From NCBI RefSeq assembly GCF_023227745.1, contig NZ_JALKBX010000018.1:1-43893 (forward strand): a stretch of 43,893 nt of DNA, given 5' to 3'. The translations under genes and the position numbers were made by a program. Numbering within the stretch: the stretch's first letter is position 1; each line of letters starts with the position of its first letter. The stretch comes from Natroniella acetigena. Lineage in GTDB: Bacteria; Bacillota; Halanaerobiia; Halobacteroidales; Halobacteroidaceae. Positions 8,291-16,276 of the stretch are shown in pieces. The notes beneath the pieces were generated by a model that ran no database searches, was not told the origin of the DNA, and saw only the letters and a list, made by a program, of their open reading frames with translations.

Positions 8291-8429
8291 GATTCAAAAA
8301 CTAAACTTTTTGAATCTGTTATACCTAAAGTGCAACAATGTTTTAGTACTTTAAGGCTTAGTAACTATAGGTAATAAATTGGATGCATAAGGTAGAAATA
8401 GTTGGCCCTAGGACACATAAGTTCTAGGG
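8291..8429. terminator. Two intergenic hairpins after the corrinoid gene
   Basis: GATTCAAAAA/TTTTTGAATC (8291-8316) and CCCTAGGAC/GTTCTAGGG (8406-8429) form two clear stems between the corrinoid gene and the next methyltransferase. The second lacks a T run. They may be terminators or mRNA-stabilising structures that let the corrinoid protein be made in excess of its partners. Confidence 0.5.
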
Positions 8430-8506
8430 TTGCTTACTTAAATTAAAGATAAATAGTTATTATAAATTATTTTTAGTAATTAATTTGAATTTAAGGAGGA
8501 GTAATT

Positions 8507-9916
8507 ATGTCAAAACTGTATCAAGGCGGATTGCTTAATTTTTTTAATCAAGATCAATTAGAGCAGGTTCACCAAAAAACTTTGGATATCTTAAGAGAAG
8601 TAGGAGTTAAAGTAGAGAATAAAGAAGCATTGAATTTATTTGATGAGAAGGGAGCAGATGTTGATTTTAATGAAAAGTTAGTAAAGTTACCTAATGCTCT
8701 GGTAGAAGATGCAATTGATTTAGCTCCCTCTACTGTGGTCTTATATGGACGAGAAGAAGAACATAATTTGGAGTTAGGCGGTAAGAATGTCTATTTAGGG
8801 ACAGGTGGTACTGCTGTTAATGTGTTAGATTTAGAGACAGGTGAAAAGAGGAAGACAACTACAAAAGATGTAGCTGATATAGCAAAAGTGGTTCAGAAGT
8901 TAGATAATATAGATTTTTTCGTTATTCCTGTCTTTCCTGATGATGCAGGAAAAGAGAAAGCAGATGAAGCTAGATTCTTTAGCTCATTAAAGAATACTAC
9001 TAAACATATTATGGGTGGAGTTTATACTGCAGAGGGCCAAAAGAAGGTAATAGATGCTGCAGTGGGGATTGCAGGTTCTGAGCAAGAGTTAAAGGAAAAA
9101 CCATTTATATCCTTTATAGCAAGTATTATGAGTCCGCTGACGATGGAAAAAGACTATACTGATTACTTTATGTATGCAGTAAGAAGAGGTGTTCCTGTAG
9201 TAGGAGGAACAGCACCAATTGCTGGAGCAACCAGCCCCATATCATTGCCAGGAACTATAGCTCAGACCAATGCCGAAGCATTATTTATGGTTGTCTTTAG
9301 TCAATTAATAGAGCCAGGAGCTAAGACTCTATATGGCACTGTACCAACTAATATGGATATGAGAACTTCTAACTTTAGATTTGGTTCAATTGAGATGGGG
9401 ATGATGAATGCTGCTTGTGCTGAATTAGCCCAGTATTATCAAATTCCTATTTATAATACTGCTGGAGTATCTGATTCTAAAGCTATTGATATTCAATCTG
9501 GATATGAGAAGATGGCAAATATTTTGATGTCTGGTTTGACGGGAACTAATTATATTCATCATGCTGCTGGATTGATTGATAGTGGAATGACTGCTGCTTA
9601 TGAACAATATGTAATTGATGATCAAATGATAGGGATGGTTAAAAGAGTCTTACGAGGTTTAGAGTTTAGTGAAGAACGGATTGCTTATGATGATATTAAA
9701 GAAGTTGGCCCGGGTGGCAATTTCTTAACTGCTGGTAGTACGATGAAGTATATGAGAACGGAGTTCTTTGATGATCAATTATATGATGATAGAGATTGGG
9801 ATGATTGGTTAAAAGATGGTGCACCTGATGCTAGAGAAAGGGCCAAAGATATTGTACGAGAGATTTTAGACCAAGAGGATGAAAATTTAGTTGATCAAGA
9901 ATTGTTAACTAATTAA
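8507..9916 (+). CDS. MttB-superfamily methyltransferase, non-pyrrolysine type (paralogue B)
   Basis: A 469-residue MttB homologue with GTGGTAVNVLDLETGE, TKHIMGGVYT, YNTAGVSDSK and an acidic C-terminal stretch EFFDDQLYDDRDWDDW. It has no in-frame amber codon. It is strikingly close to paralogue C at 11961, with long identical blocks across the whole length, so the two arose by a recent duplication, whereas paralogue A is more distant. It is preceded by a strong AAGGAGG site. It presumably demethylates a quaternary amine onto the corrinoid protein encoded upstream. Differences from C such as GGTAPIAGAT against GPPAPIAGAT lie in otherwise conserved loops and may mark substrate tuning. Confidence 0.9.
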   Translation: MSKLYQGGLLNFFNQDQLEQVHQKTLDILREVGVKVENKEALNLFDEKGADVDFNEKLVKLPNALVEDAIDLAPSTVVLYGREEEHNLELGGKNVYLGTGGTAVNVLDLETGEKRKTTTKDVADIAKVVQKLDNIDFFVIPVFPDDAGKEKADEARFFSSLKNTTKHIMGGVYTAEGQKKVIDAAVGIAGSEQELKEKPFISFIASIMSPLTMEKDYTDYFMYAVRRGVPVVGGTAPIAGATSPISLPGTIAQTNAEALFMVVFSQLIEPGAKTLYGTVPTNMDMRTSNFRFGSIEMGMMNAACAELAQYYQIPIYNTAGVSDSKAIDIQSGYEKMANILMSGLTGTNYIHHAAGLIDSGMTAAYEQYVIDDQMIGMVKRVLRGLEFSEERIAYDDIKEVGPGGNFLTAGSTMKYMRTEFFDDQLYDDRDWDDWLKDGAPDARERAKDIVREILDQEDENLVDQELLTN

Positions 9917-10171
9917 TCGAGGTGAATTACAAAGATAATTATAATTTTACAATGTTGTGCTTATATCTTACATTGTTTTAGTTTTACTATTTATGATAAT
10001 ATATAAATAATACAAAAAATATTTAATTTCACAAATTTATCAAGTTTTTATTATTAGTCCAAATGATTATTTACAATAACCAAGGGGGGGCAATTCACTT
10101 AAAAGCTGGTTCGATTATTATTTGATCAGTTCTTGAGGCAAGAAAAAAATTATAATTTAGGAGGAGTTAAT

Positions 10172-11581
10172 ATGCAATTTGGTCCTTATGATATGTTGAT
10201 GGACTTTGCTTTGATGTCGCTTTTGCTATTTATAGCTCAGTATCTTAGAGCAAAAGTTACAATAATTCAGAAGTTATATCTTCCTTCATCTTTGATAGCT
10301 GGTTTTTTAGGATTATTCTTATCAGATCAGTTTTTAGGGGTGCTGCCTTTTAGTGATAATATTGCAAGTTATGCTTATCTATTGGTTGTAGTTTTATTTG
10401 CTTCATTATTTATAGGTAGAAAGAGCAAATCTACAGTTAAGCAGGTCATTGATGAAGTAGGTGATACTTTTACTTTAAATTTAGCTGCTGAACTTGGTGG
10501 TTTTGGAACTGCATTGGTAGTTGGTGGCTTAATTATCAGAAGATTCTTTCCAGCAGTACCGGAAGCTTTTCCAATTCTTCAACCAGCTGGTTTTGTAGGA
10601 GGTCACGGTTATGCTGCAGCGATAGGAGGAACTCTTGAGGATGTAGCAGGCTGGGGTGAAGCTTTGACGATCGGACAGACTTTTGCAACAGTTGGGATTC
10701 TTTGTGGGATTTTTGGAGGATTATTCTTAATAAACTTTGCTACAAGAGTAGGAGCAACTAAGTTTATAACTACTATGGCTGATCTGCCTGATAGTATGAG
10801 GACTGGATTAGTTTCCGACCAAGAACAGAAGTCAATGGGTAAGAATACAGTGAACCCTATGGCTATAGACCCGGTTACTTGGCACTTATTATTAGTATTA
10901 ATTGCAACAGCAGGTGGGTATTATGCTTATGAAGCTTGGGCTAACCTAGATCTTGGTTTTATTTTACCAATGATGTGTTTATCGATGCTTGCTGGTGTAT
11001 TGGTTCAGTTTATGTTGAATATTTTAAATCTTCAGGAGTATGTTGACCGAGATGTTATTGTTAGAATAGGTAGTACAGCGACCGATTATTTAGTTGGTTT
11101 TGGAGTAGCTGGAATTAACATATCAGTTGTAGCTCAGTATCTAGTTCCTATTATAATCTTAACAATAATCGGAGTTACTTGGGGAGTATTCTTTCTATTC
11201 TTCTGTAGTAGAAAATTATTTCAGAATTTCTGGTTTGAGCGTGGGATCTTTGTTTATGGATGGACTACTGGGATTGTAGCAATGGGAATTACATTATTAC
11301 GGGTAGTAGATCCAGAGTTTAAGAGTGGAACACTTGAGGATTATGGTATGGCTTACGTCTTTATCTCACTGATTGAATTATCATTGATATCTATATTACC
11401 TGTTTATGTTGCACGAGGTAATGTAGTTCTTTCTGGTGTGATTTTATTATTGATTACTGCCGGTTTATTAATAGCAACTGGAATGAAATATGGTTGGAAG
11501 AGTGATAAAATGAGCAATTTGCGTCCGGGAGAAGCTGAGATTATAGAAACAGCAGAAAATGAAGTAGAGATTCAAGGATAA
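10172..11581 (+). CDS. GltS-like sodium symporter
   Basis: A multi-pass membrane protein of 469 residues, related to sodium/glutamate symporters. Hydrophobic segments run from DFALMSLLLFIAQYL at the N-terminus to ILLLITAGLLIATGM near the C-terminus. The GFVGGHGYAAAIGGTL segment matches the glycine-rich first half-repeat of the ESS family. I chose the ATG at 10172 because GGAGGAG lies seven bases before it. An upstream TTG at 10133 has no such site. The gene lies between two near-identical methyltransferase genes, so it may import their substrate or move glutamate, the end product of the hut genes. The substrate cannot be told from sequence. Confidence 0.8.
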   Translation: MQFGPYDMLMDFALMSLLLFIAQYLRAKVTIIQKLYLPSSLIAGFLGLFLSDQFLGVLPFSDNIASYAYLLVVVLFASLFIGRKSKSTVKQVIDEVGDTFTLNLAAELGGFGTALVVGGLIIRRFFPAVPEAFPILQPAGFVGGHGYAAAIGGTLEDVAGWGEALTIGQTFATVGILCGIFGGLFLINFATRVGATKFITTMADLPDSMRTGLVSDQEQKSMGKNTVNPMAIDPVTWHLLLVLIATAGGYYAYEAWANLDLGFILPMMCLSMLAGVLVQFMLNILNLQEYVDRDVIVRIGSTATDYLVGFGVAGINISVVAQYLVPIIILTIIGVTWGVFFLFFCSRKLFQNFWFERGIFVYGWTTGIVAMGITLLRVVDPEFKSGTLEDYGMAYVFISLIELSLISILPVYVARGNVVLSGVILLLITAGLLIATGMKYGWKSDKMSNLRPGEAEIIETAENEVEIQG

Positions 11582-11631
11582 ATTAGGTTTAAAATTTATA
11601 AGTAGAATTATATTATATAGTAGAGAATCAT

Positions 11632-11655
11632 AAGCTCTAACTTAAGTTAAAGCTT
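11632..11655. promoter_or_regulatory. 24-base dyad after the symporter gene
   Basis: AAGCTCTAACTT is followed at once by AAGTTAAAGCTT, a nearly perfect palindrome with one symmetric mismatch and no loop. It is more like a protein-binding dyad than a terminator. It lies in the 379-base gap before paralogue C, whose remainder is filled by the hairpin repeat at 11697-11905. Confidence 0.35.
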
Positions 11656-11696
11656 GGTAAAATTAAAGATGGCATTGTAACTTCAATATAATATTG

Positions 11697-11905
11697 TGGC
11701 ACTTTTGTACCACATAGCTGTGAGCTATGAGTCTTGAGTCGTGAGCCAAGTCAAGAGCAGAAAAACCAAATTCAAAGTCATCTTTAAACCTTTGTTTTCA
11801 TGGGGTTATATGGTTTGTTTTTTTTAGTTTGAAAATTTTGATTGAGCTCATAGCTCATGACACATGACTCACGACTAGTGGCACTGAAAGTGCCACTATA
11901 TATCA
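11697..11905. repeat. Long hairpin repeat, copy with CTCATGA-type arms
   Basis: The left arm (11714-11747) and the right arm (11844-11879) are each built from degenerate GAGTC/CTCATGACTC units and are complementary to each other. They enclose a T-rich core of about 95 bases. The element ends in a GTGGCACT-GAA-AGTGCCAC hairpin (11878-11896) followed by TATATATCAAT, and begins with a related GTGGCACTTTTGTACCAC (11695-11712). No coding potential is seen. Confidence 0.7.
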
Positions 11906-11960
11906 ATTAAGTTGACATATATGGTAGAGAATTTAATTTTTAGTTAAAGGGGGAATTGAA

Positions 11961-13367
11961 ATGAAAGAAGCATTTCAAGGTGGATTACTTAAGTTTTTGG
12001 ATCAAAATCAGATGGATTTAATTCATCAAAAGACATTGGATATTTTAGAAGAGGTAGGAGTTAGAGTAGAAAATAAGAAGGCGTTAGAGTTATTCGATGA
12101 AAAAGGTGCAGAAGTTGACTTTGATGAAGAAATAGTCAAGTTACCAAATAGTATGGTAGAAGATGCAATAGATACTGCTCCTTCTAAAGTGATTTTATAT
12201 GGTAGAGAAGAAGATAATCATATAGAATTAGGTGGAACTAATGTTTATATTGGAACTGGAGGTACTGCTGTTAATGTTTTAGATATAGATACAGGAGAAA
12301 GAAGAAAGGCTACTTCTCAAGATGTAGCTAATACAGCTAAATTGGTTCAGGATTTAGATAATATAGATTTCTTTGTAATTCCTGTCTTTCCTGATGATGC
12401 TGGAAAAGAAGGAGCAGATGAAGCTAGATTCTTTAACGCATTAAGAAATACTACTAAGCATATCATGGGTGGTATTTATACTGCCGAAGGTCAGAAAAAA
12501 GTCATTGATGCTGCAGTCAAGATTGCTGGTTCAGAAGAAGAACTAAAGGAAAAGCCTTTTATCTCTTTTATTGCTAATATTATGAGTCCTTTAACAATGG
12601 AGCGAGATTATACGGAATACTTTAGGTATGCTGTAGAGCGAGGAGTACCAGTATTAGGGCCTCCAGCTCCAATTGCTGGAGCTACTAGTCCAATTACGTT
12701 ACCAGGAACGATAGCTCAGACCAATGCTGAGGCATTATTTATGGTTATCTTTAGCCAGTTAATAGAGCCGGGAGCTAAGACGTTGTATTCAGTGGTTCCT
12801 ACAACAATGGATATGAAGAGTTCTGACTTTAGATTCAGTTCAATTGAGATGGGAATGATGAATGCAGCTTGTGCTCAAATGGCTCAATATTATGATTTAC
12901 CTATTTATAATACTGCTGGGGTGTCTGATTCTAAGGTTCCTGATATTCAAGCTGGTTATGAGAAGATGTCAAATATCTTAATGGCTGCTTTATCTGGAGC
13001 TAATTATATTCATGATGCAGCAGGACTGTTGAATACAGGAATGTCTGTTGCTTACGAACAGTATGTAATTGATAATCAGATGTTAGGAATGGCTAAGCGA
13101 GTCTTGCGAGGCTTAGAGTTTAGTGAAGAAAGATTAGCATATGATGATATTAAAGAGGTTGGCCCGGGAGGTAACTTCTTAACTGCTAGTAGTACAATGA
13201 AGTATATGAGAACAGAATTCTTTGATGATCAATTATATGATGATAGAGACTGGGATGATTGGTCAAAAGATGGTGCTCCTGATGCTCGAGAGAGAGCTAA
13301 AGATATTGCACGAGAAATTTTAGAGGGAGAGAGTGAAATTTTAGTTGATGAGGAACTGTTAAGCTAA
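11961..13367 (+). CDS. MttB-superfamily methyltransferase, non-pyrrolysine type (paralogue C)
   Basis: A 468-residue close relative of paralogue B. They share long identical stretches such as the segment from FRF-SIEMGMMNAACA and the acidic tail EFFDDQLYDDRDWDDW. No in-frame TAG is present. AAAGGGGG lies a few bases before the ATG. It is followed by a strong terminator and then a separate transporter gene. The expected reaction is transfer of a methyl group from a quaternary amine to the corrinoid protein at 7610. A shorter acidic tail and changes such as LGPPAPIAG near the middle distinguish it from B. Either B and C serve different betaines or they raise dosage. Confidence 0.9.
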   Translation: MKEAFQGGLLKFLDQNQMDLIHQKTLDILEEVGVRVENKKALELFDEKGAEVDFDEEIVKLPNSMVEDAIDTAPSKVILYGREEDNHIELGGTNVYIGTGGTAVNVLDIDTGERRKATSQDVANTAKLVQDLDNIDFFVIPVFPDDAGKEGADEARFFNALRNTTKHIMGGIYTAEGQKKVIDAAVKIAGSEEELKEKPFISFIANIMSPLTMERDYTEYFRYAVERGVPVLGPPAPIAGATSPITLPGTIAQTNAEALFMVIFSQLIEPGAKTLYSVVPTTMDMKSSDFRFSSIEMGMMNAACAQMAQYYDLPIYNTAGVSDSKVPDIQAGYEKMSNILMAALSGANYIHDAAGLLNTGMSVAYEQYVIDNQMLGMAKRVLRGLEFSEERLAYDDIKEVGPGGNFLTASSTMKYMRTEFFDDQLYDDRDWDDWSKDGAPDARERAKDIAREILEGESEILVDEELLS

Positions 13368-13395
13368 TTAACAAGTGAAAATTTTGAAATTATTT

Positions 13396-13446
13396 GAACC
13401 CCCTTTCTATTCTGAAATCTTGTGATTTCAGAATAGAAAGGGGTTC
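13396..13446 (+). terminator. Strong terminator after paralogue C
   Basis: GAACCCCCTTTCTATTCTG (13396-13414) starts an arm of about 24 bases. It pairs with the matching 3' arm ending AGAAAGGGGTTC (13435-13446) around a TTGT loop with one bulged C. It closes the methyltransferase transcript. The remaining 230 bases before the next gene are AT-rich with no recognisable element. Confidence 0.75.
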
Positions 13447-13678
13447 TTGCTTAAATAAATCAACTAAAACATTGAGGTAGAAGAACTTAAATTTGTCAAT
13501 TATATATCTTCTATGAATTTCTTTATTCAGTACCATAAGGTGCGGAATATTTAATTTCAAAGTATTAATTCCAGGTTACAAAGAATAATTTCTATTTTAC
13601 ATTGGATATTTGTCTGGTTTATTGTATATTGATAGTAGAATATATTTGGTAATAAATATTATTTTAAGGGAGTTGATT

Positions 13679-15070
13679 ATGTTAACCGTAAATCATTTTA
13701 TAGGTATGGCAATTACATTGCTAGGAGTAACAGTTGTAAGTATTTTTTCATTACAGAAAGTAGAATCATCAGCTGATTTTATATTGGCTGGGCGTAAAGC
13801 AGGAGCTACTTTAGTAGCAGGAACCATCCTAGGTACTCTACTGGGAGGAGCTTCAACTATTGGCACAGCACAATTAGCTTATGAATCTGGTTTGAGTGGA
13901 ATAGGATTTACTCTAGGTGGAGGATTAGGCTGTATCATTTTAGGTCTCTTTTTTACTAAAAAATTGCGAGGATCAGAAGTAGAGACTGGTCCTCAATTTC
14001 TAGCTAAGACTTTTGGTGTAAAAGCTGGTTTTTTAGCTAGTATATTTATCTCTCTAGGAACCTTTATTAATGTAATAGGTAATACTTTGGCAGCAATAGC
14101 GCTCTTGACTTCAATTTTAGGTTTGTCTCCTTTAATTGCAATGTTTTTGATGGTCATTTTAGCTGCTGTACATATTCTTTGTGGTGGAATTTGGGGGAGT
14201 AGTTTGGTAGGAGTCTTGAAGGTGATTTTGCTCTATATTGCCTTAATCTTCTCCAGTGTGATTGCTTTTAGTTCAATAGGAGGATTTAGTGGTCTTGGTT
14301 CAGAATTAAATATTGTTCCTTTCTATGGAGTTTTTGAACGGGGGATAACTAATGATTTAGCTGCTGTTTTGGCTGTTGTTATTGGTTTTTTATCTACTCA
14401 AACATATCTTCAGGCAGTCTTTATGGGGAGAGATGCAAGAGTCAGCAGAAATGGAGCTATTATTTCTGGTTGTTTAATGATTCCTGTAGGTTTAATGGCT
14501 ACTGTAGTTGGTCTTTATATGCGGGGTAACTACCCTAATATAAATAGTAGTCAGGCTCTTCCTATCTTTATTCTTGAACATTTTCCTCCATTGTTAAGTG
14601 GTATTATTTTAGCAATTTTATTGGTAACAGTGACTGCTACTATTGGTGGTTTGACTTTAGGTATTAGTACAACTCTTAGTCAGGATGTATATAGAAAATT
14701 AATCAACTCAGAAGTGAGTGATAGGAAGATCTTGTTAATTTCCAGATTATTAACTCTGATTATTATGTTATTAAATCTTGGCTTTGTAATGACAAATCTA
14801 GGCTCAGTAATTATGGAGTGGAGTTATCTATCTATGACTTTAAGGGGGACAACTATGTTTCTACCTTTGATAGCAGCTGTTTTCTTCAGTAGTAGAGTTA
14901 GTAGTCAAGCTGGATTTTGGAGTGTTTTTTTAGCCCCTTCTATTTCACTTGGTTGGGCTATAATAAATGGTGAAGGAATTAATCCTCTCTATATAGGCTT
15001 GGTGGTTGGTTTCTTGATCTTGGGTAGTAGTTTGTTGAGGTCGAATAAAGATTCTAAAATATTTAGTTGA
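13679..15070 (+). CDS. Sodium:solute symporter (SSS family)
   Basis: A 463-residue membrane protein with about 12-13 hydrophobic helices. The opening segment with FILAGRKAGATLVAGTILGT near 34-53 is typical of SSS transporters, as is the STIGTAQLAYESGLSGIGF stretch. I take the ATG at 13679 as the start because AAGGGAG lies just before it and the protein then begins at the first helix. An upstream TTG at 13610 would add 23 residues without a ribosome site. The gene stands between the methyltransferase island and the racemase/hut genes and probably imports a histidine- or betaine-like compound. Substrate unproven. Confidence 0.8.
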   Translation: MLTVNHFIGMAITLLGVTVVSIFSLQKVESSADFILAGRKAGATLVAGTILGTLLGGASTIGTAQLAYESGLSGIGFTLGGGLGCIILGLFFTKKLRGSEVETGPQFLAKTFGVKAGFLASIFISLGTFINVIGNTLAAIALLTSILGLSPLIAMFLMVILAAVHILCGGIWGSSLVGVLKVILLYIALIFSSVIAFSSIGGFSGLGSELNIVPFYGVFERGITNDLAAVLAVVIGFLSTQTYLQAVFMGRDARVSRNGAIISGCLMIPVGLMATVVGLYMRGNYPNINSSQALPIFILEHFPPLLSGIILAILLVTVTATIGGLTLGISTTLSQDVYRKLINSEVSDRKILLISRLLTLIIMLLNLGFVMTNLGSVIMEWSYLSMTLRGTTMFLPLIAAVFFSSRVSSQAGFWSVFLAPSISLGWAIINGEGINPLYIGLVVGFLILGSSLLRSNKDSKIFS

Positions 15071-15247
15071 CAGTGTACGGTTTACAGTTTACAGTTAAGA
15101 TCAAAACCTTAAAAAATTAAGACCTTTGAAATGCCTTATGTTGGCAGGTTTATAGTGATTTTGATTTAAGTTTTTAATGGTTTTAACTGTCAACCGTCAA
15201 CTGTAAACTGTACACTGATATATAGTGGCAAAGTGCCACTATATATC
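15071..15247. repeat. Long hairpin repeat, copy with ACTGTAAACTG-type arms
   Basis: The left arm CAGTGTACGGTTTACAGTTT (15071-15090, continuing to 15096) pairs with the right arm AACTGTCAACCGTCAACTGT (15185-15204, continuing to 15217). The core of about 88 bases resembles that of the copy at 19148. A perfect hairpin GATATATAGTGGCA-AAG-TGCCACTATATATC (15217-15247) follows directly, as in the copy at 11697. Confidence 0.75.
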
Positions 15248-15312
15248 AATACTGTTGAACAGTTAGAATCAGAATCTTAGGAATATAATCTTTTATAAGG
15301 AGGGAGAGCAAA

Positions 15313-16134
15313 ATTAAATTAAACTTTATAAAACTCAGTCCAGCAGAGAACACTACTGTCTTAATTACTAATTATGTTCAGAACAAATCATATCCTGAAT
15401 TGGCTAGTAAAGTGATGGAGTATAGTTATCTCAATGCTGAACAGGTTGGCTTTATTGAGGAACCTCAAAATGAGGAGACACTCTTTAGATTGGAGATGTC
15501 GGGAGGGGAGTTTTGTGGAAATGGAGTTTTAGCAGCAGCAGCTTTAGCTAAATATTTAGACTTAACTTCTAATAATAAATTCAAGCTAGAATCTTCTGGG
15601 GCCAACCATCCTTTAGAATGTTATGTTGAGCTGTCTGATCAGTATAGTTATCAAGTTAGATCGGCGATGCCTGTGGATTATAATTATCGGAAGTGGAAGC
15701 ATGAGTTTCAAGGGCTACAATTAGCAGGAAGGATGGTTCAGTTTGAGGGGATTACTCATTTATTAGTTGCAGATAGAGATGCTTTAACTGAAGATTTGAT
15801 AGAACAGTTGCTTAAAGAGTTAGCTTCAGAAATTGCTGCGGAGGCTTTAGGCCTAATTGTATATAACCAAGATCAAGCAGGTTATTCAATTAAACCCTGT
15901 GTTTATGTTAAGCAGACTGGAAGCTTGGTCTTTGAACGAGGGTGTGGTTCAGGGACTTTGGCTGTAGGCATCCATCTAGCTAGGAAGAGAAGAGAGTCAG
16001 TCCGAATAGATGTCAAGCAACCAGGAGGAAGTACTAAAGTGGAGATAGTTGTTGATGATAAGGAATCTGTCATTAAGAAGGCTTTTTTAGAAACAGAAGT
16101 AGATGTTACATGTCAAGGTACTATTTTAATTTAA
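15313..16134 (+). CDS. DapF-fold amino-acid racemase, CntK/HisR-like (probable histidine racemase), ATT start
   Basis: A cofactor-independent racemase of the diaminopimelate epimerase fold. EQVGFIE near residues 43-49 and MSGGEFCGNG near 62-71 closely resemble the staphylococcal histidine racemase CntK. Counting from the ATT at 15313, the two catalytic cysteines would be Cys68 (EFCGNG) and Cys211 (RGCGSGT). The first conventional start, TTG at 15400, would remove the N-terminal strand of the fold. The frame stays open upstream, and the extra residues KLNFIKLSPAENTTVLIT match the N-terminus of the family. AAGGAGGGAG lies about ten bases before ATT, giving 273 residues, the usual length. Placement before urocanate hydratase favours histidine or a methylated histidine as substrate. 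Confidence 0.75.
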   Translation: MKLNFIKLSPAENTTVLITNYVQNKSYPELASKVMEYSYLNAEQVGFIEEPQNEETLFRLEMSGGEFCGNGVLAAAALAKYLDLTSNNKFKLESSGANHPLECYVELSDQYSYQVRSAMPVDYNYRKWKHEFQGLQLAGRMVQFEGITHLLVADRDALTEDLIEQLLKELASEIAAEALGLIVYNQDQAGYSIKPCVYVKQTGSLVFERGCGSGTLAVGIHLARKRRESVRIDVKQPGGSTKVEIVVDDKESVIKKAFLETEVDVTCQGTILI

Positions 16135-16276
16135 TGGAGTAGAAATTAAAGAAATTGACTTTTATTTGACGATGCCCTCATATAATTAAATTGCAACAGT
16201 TTGATATACTAAGATGGTTATAAAATTCAATTATATCAACTAAATTTTAATTAAATAATTAAAGGGGGAATATAAA

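Noticed and set aside
11878-11905. Cobalamin riboswitch box suggested by GTGGCACT/AGTGCCAC
   Set aside because: It is a simple hairpin without the other conserved parts of a B12 riboswitch and recurs at the end of another hairpin repeat.
5980-13367. Possible pyrrolysine-containing trimethylamine methyltransferases
   Set aside because: None of the three genes contains an in-frame TAG; each reads through to full family length, so they belong to the non-pyrrolysine branch.
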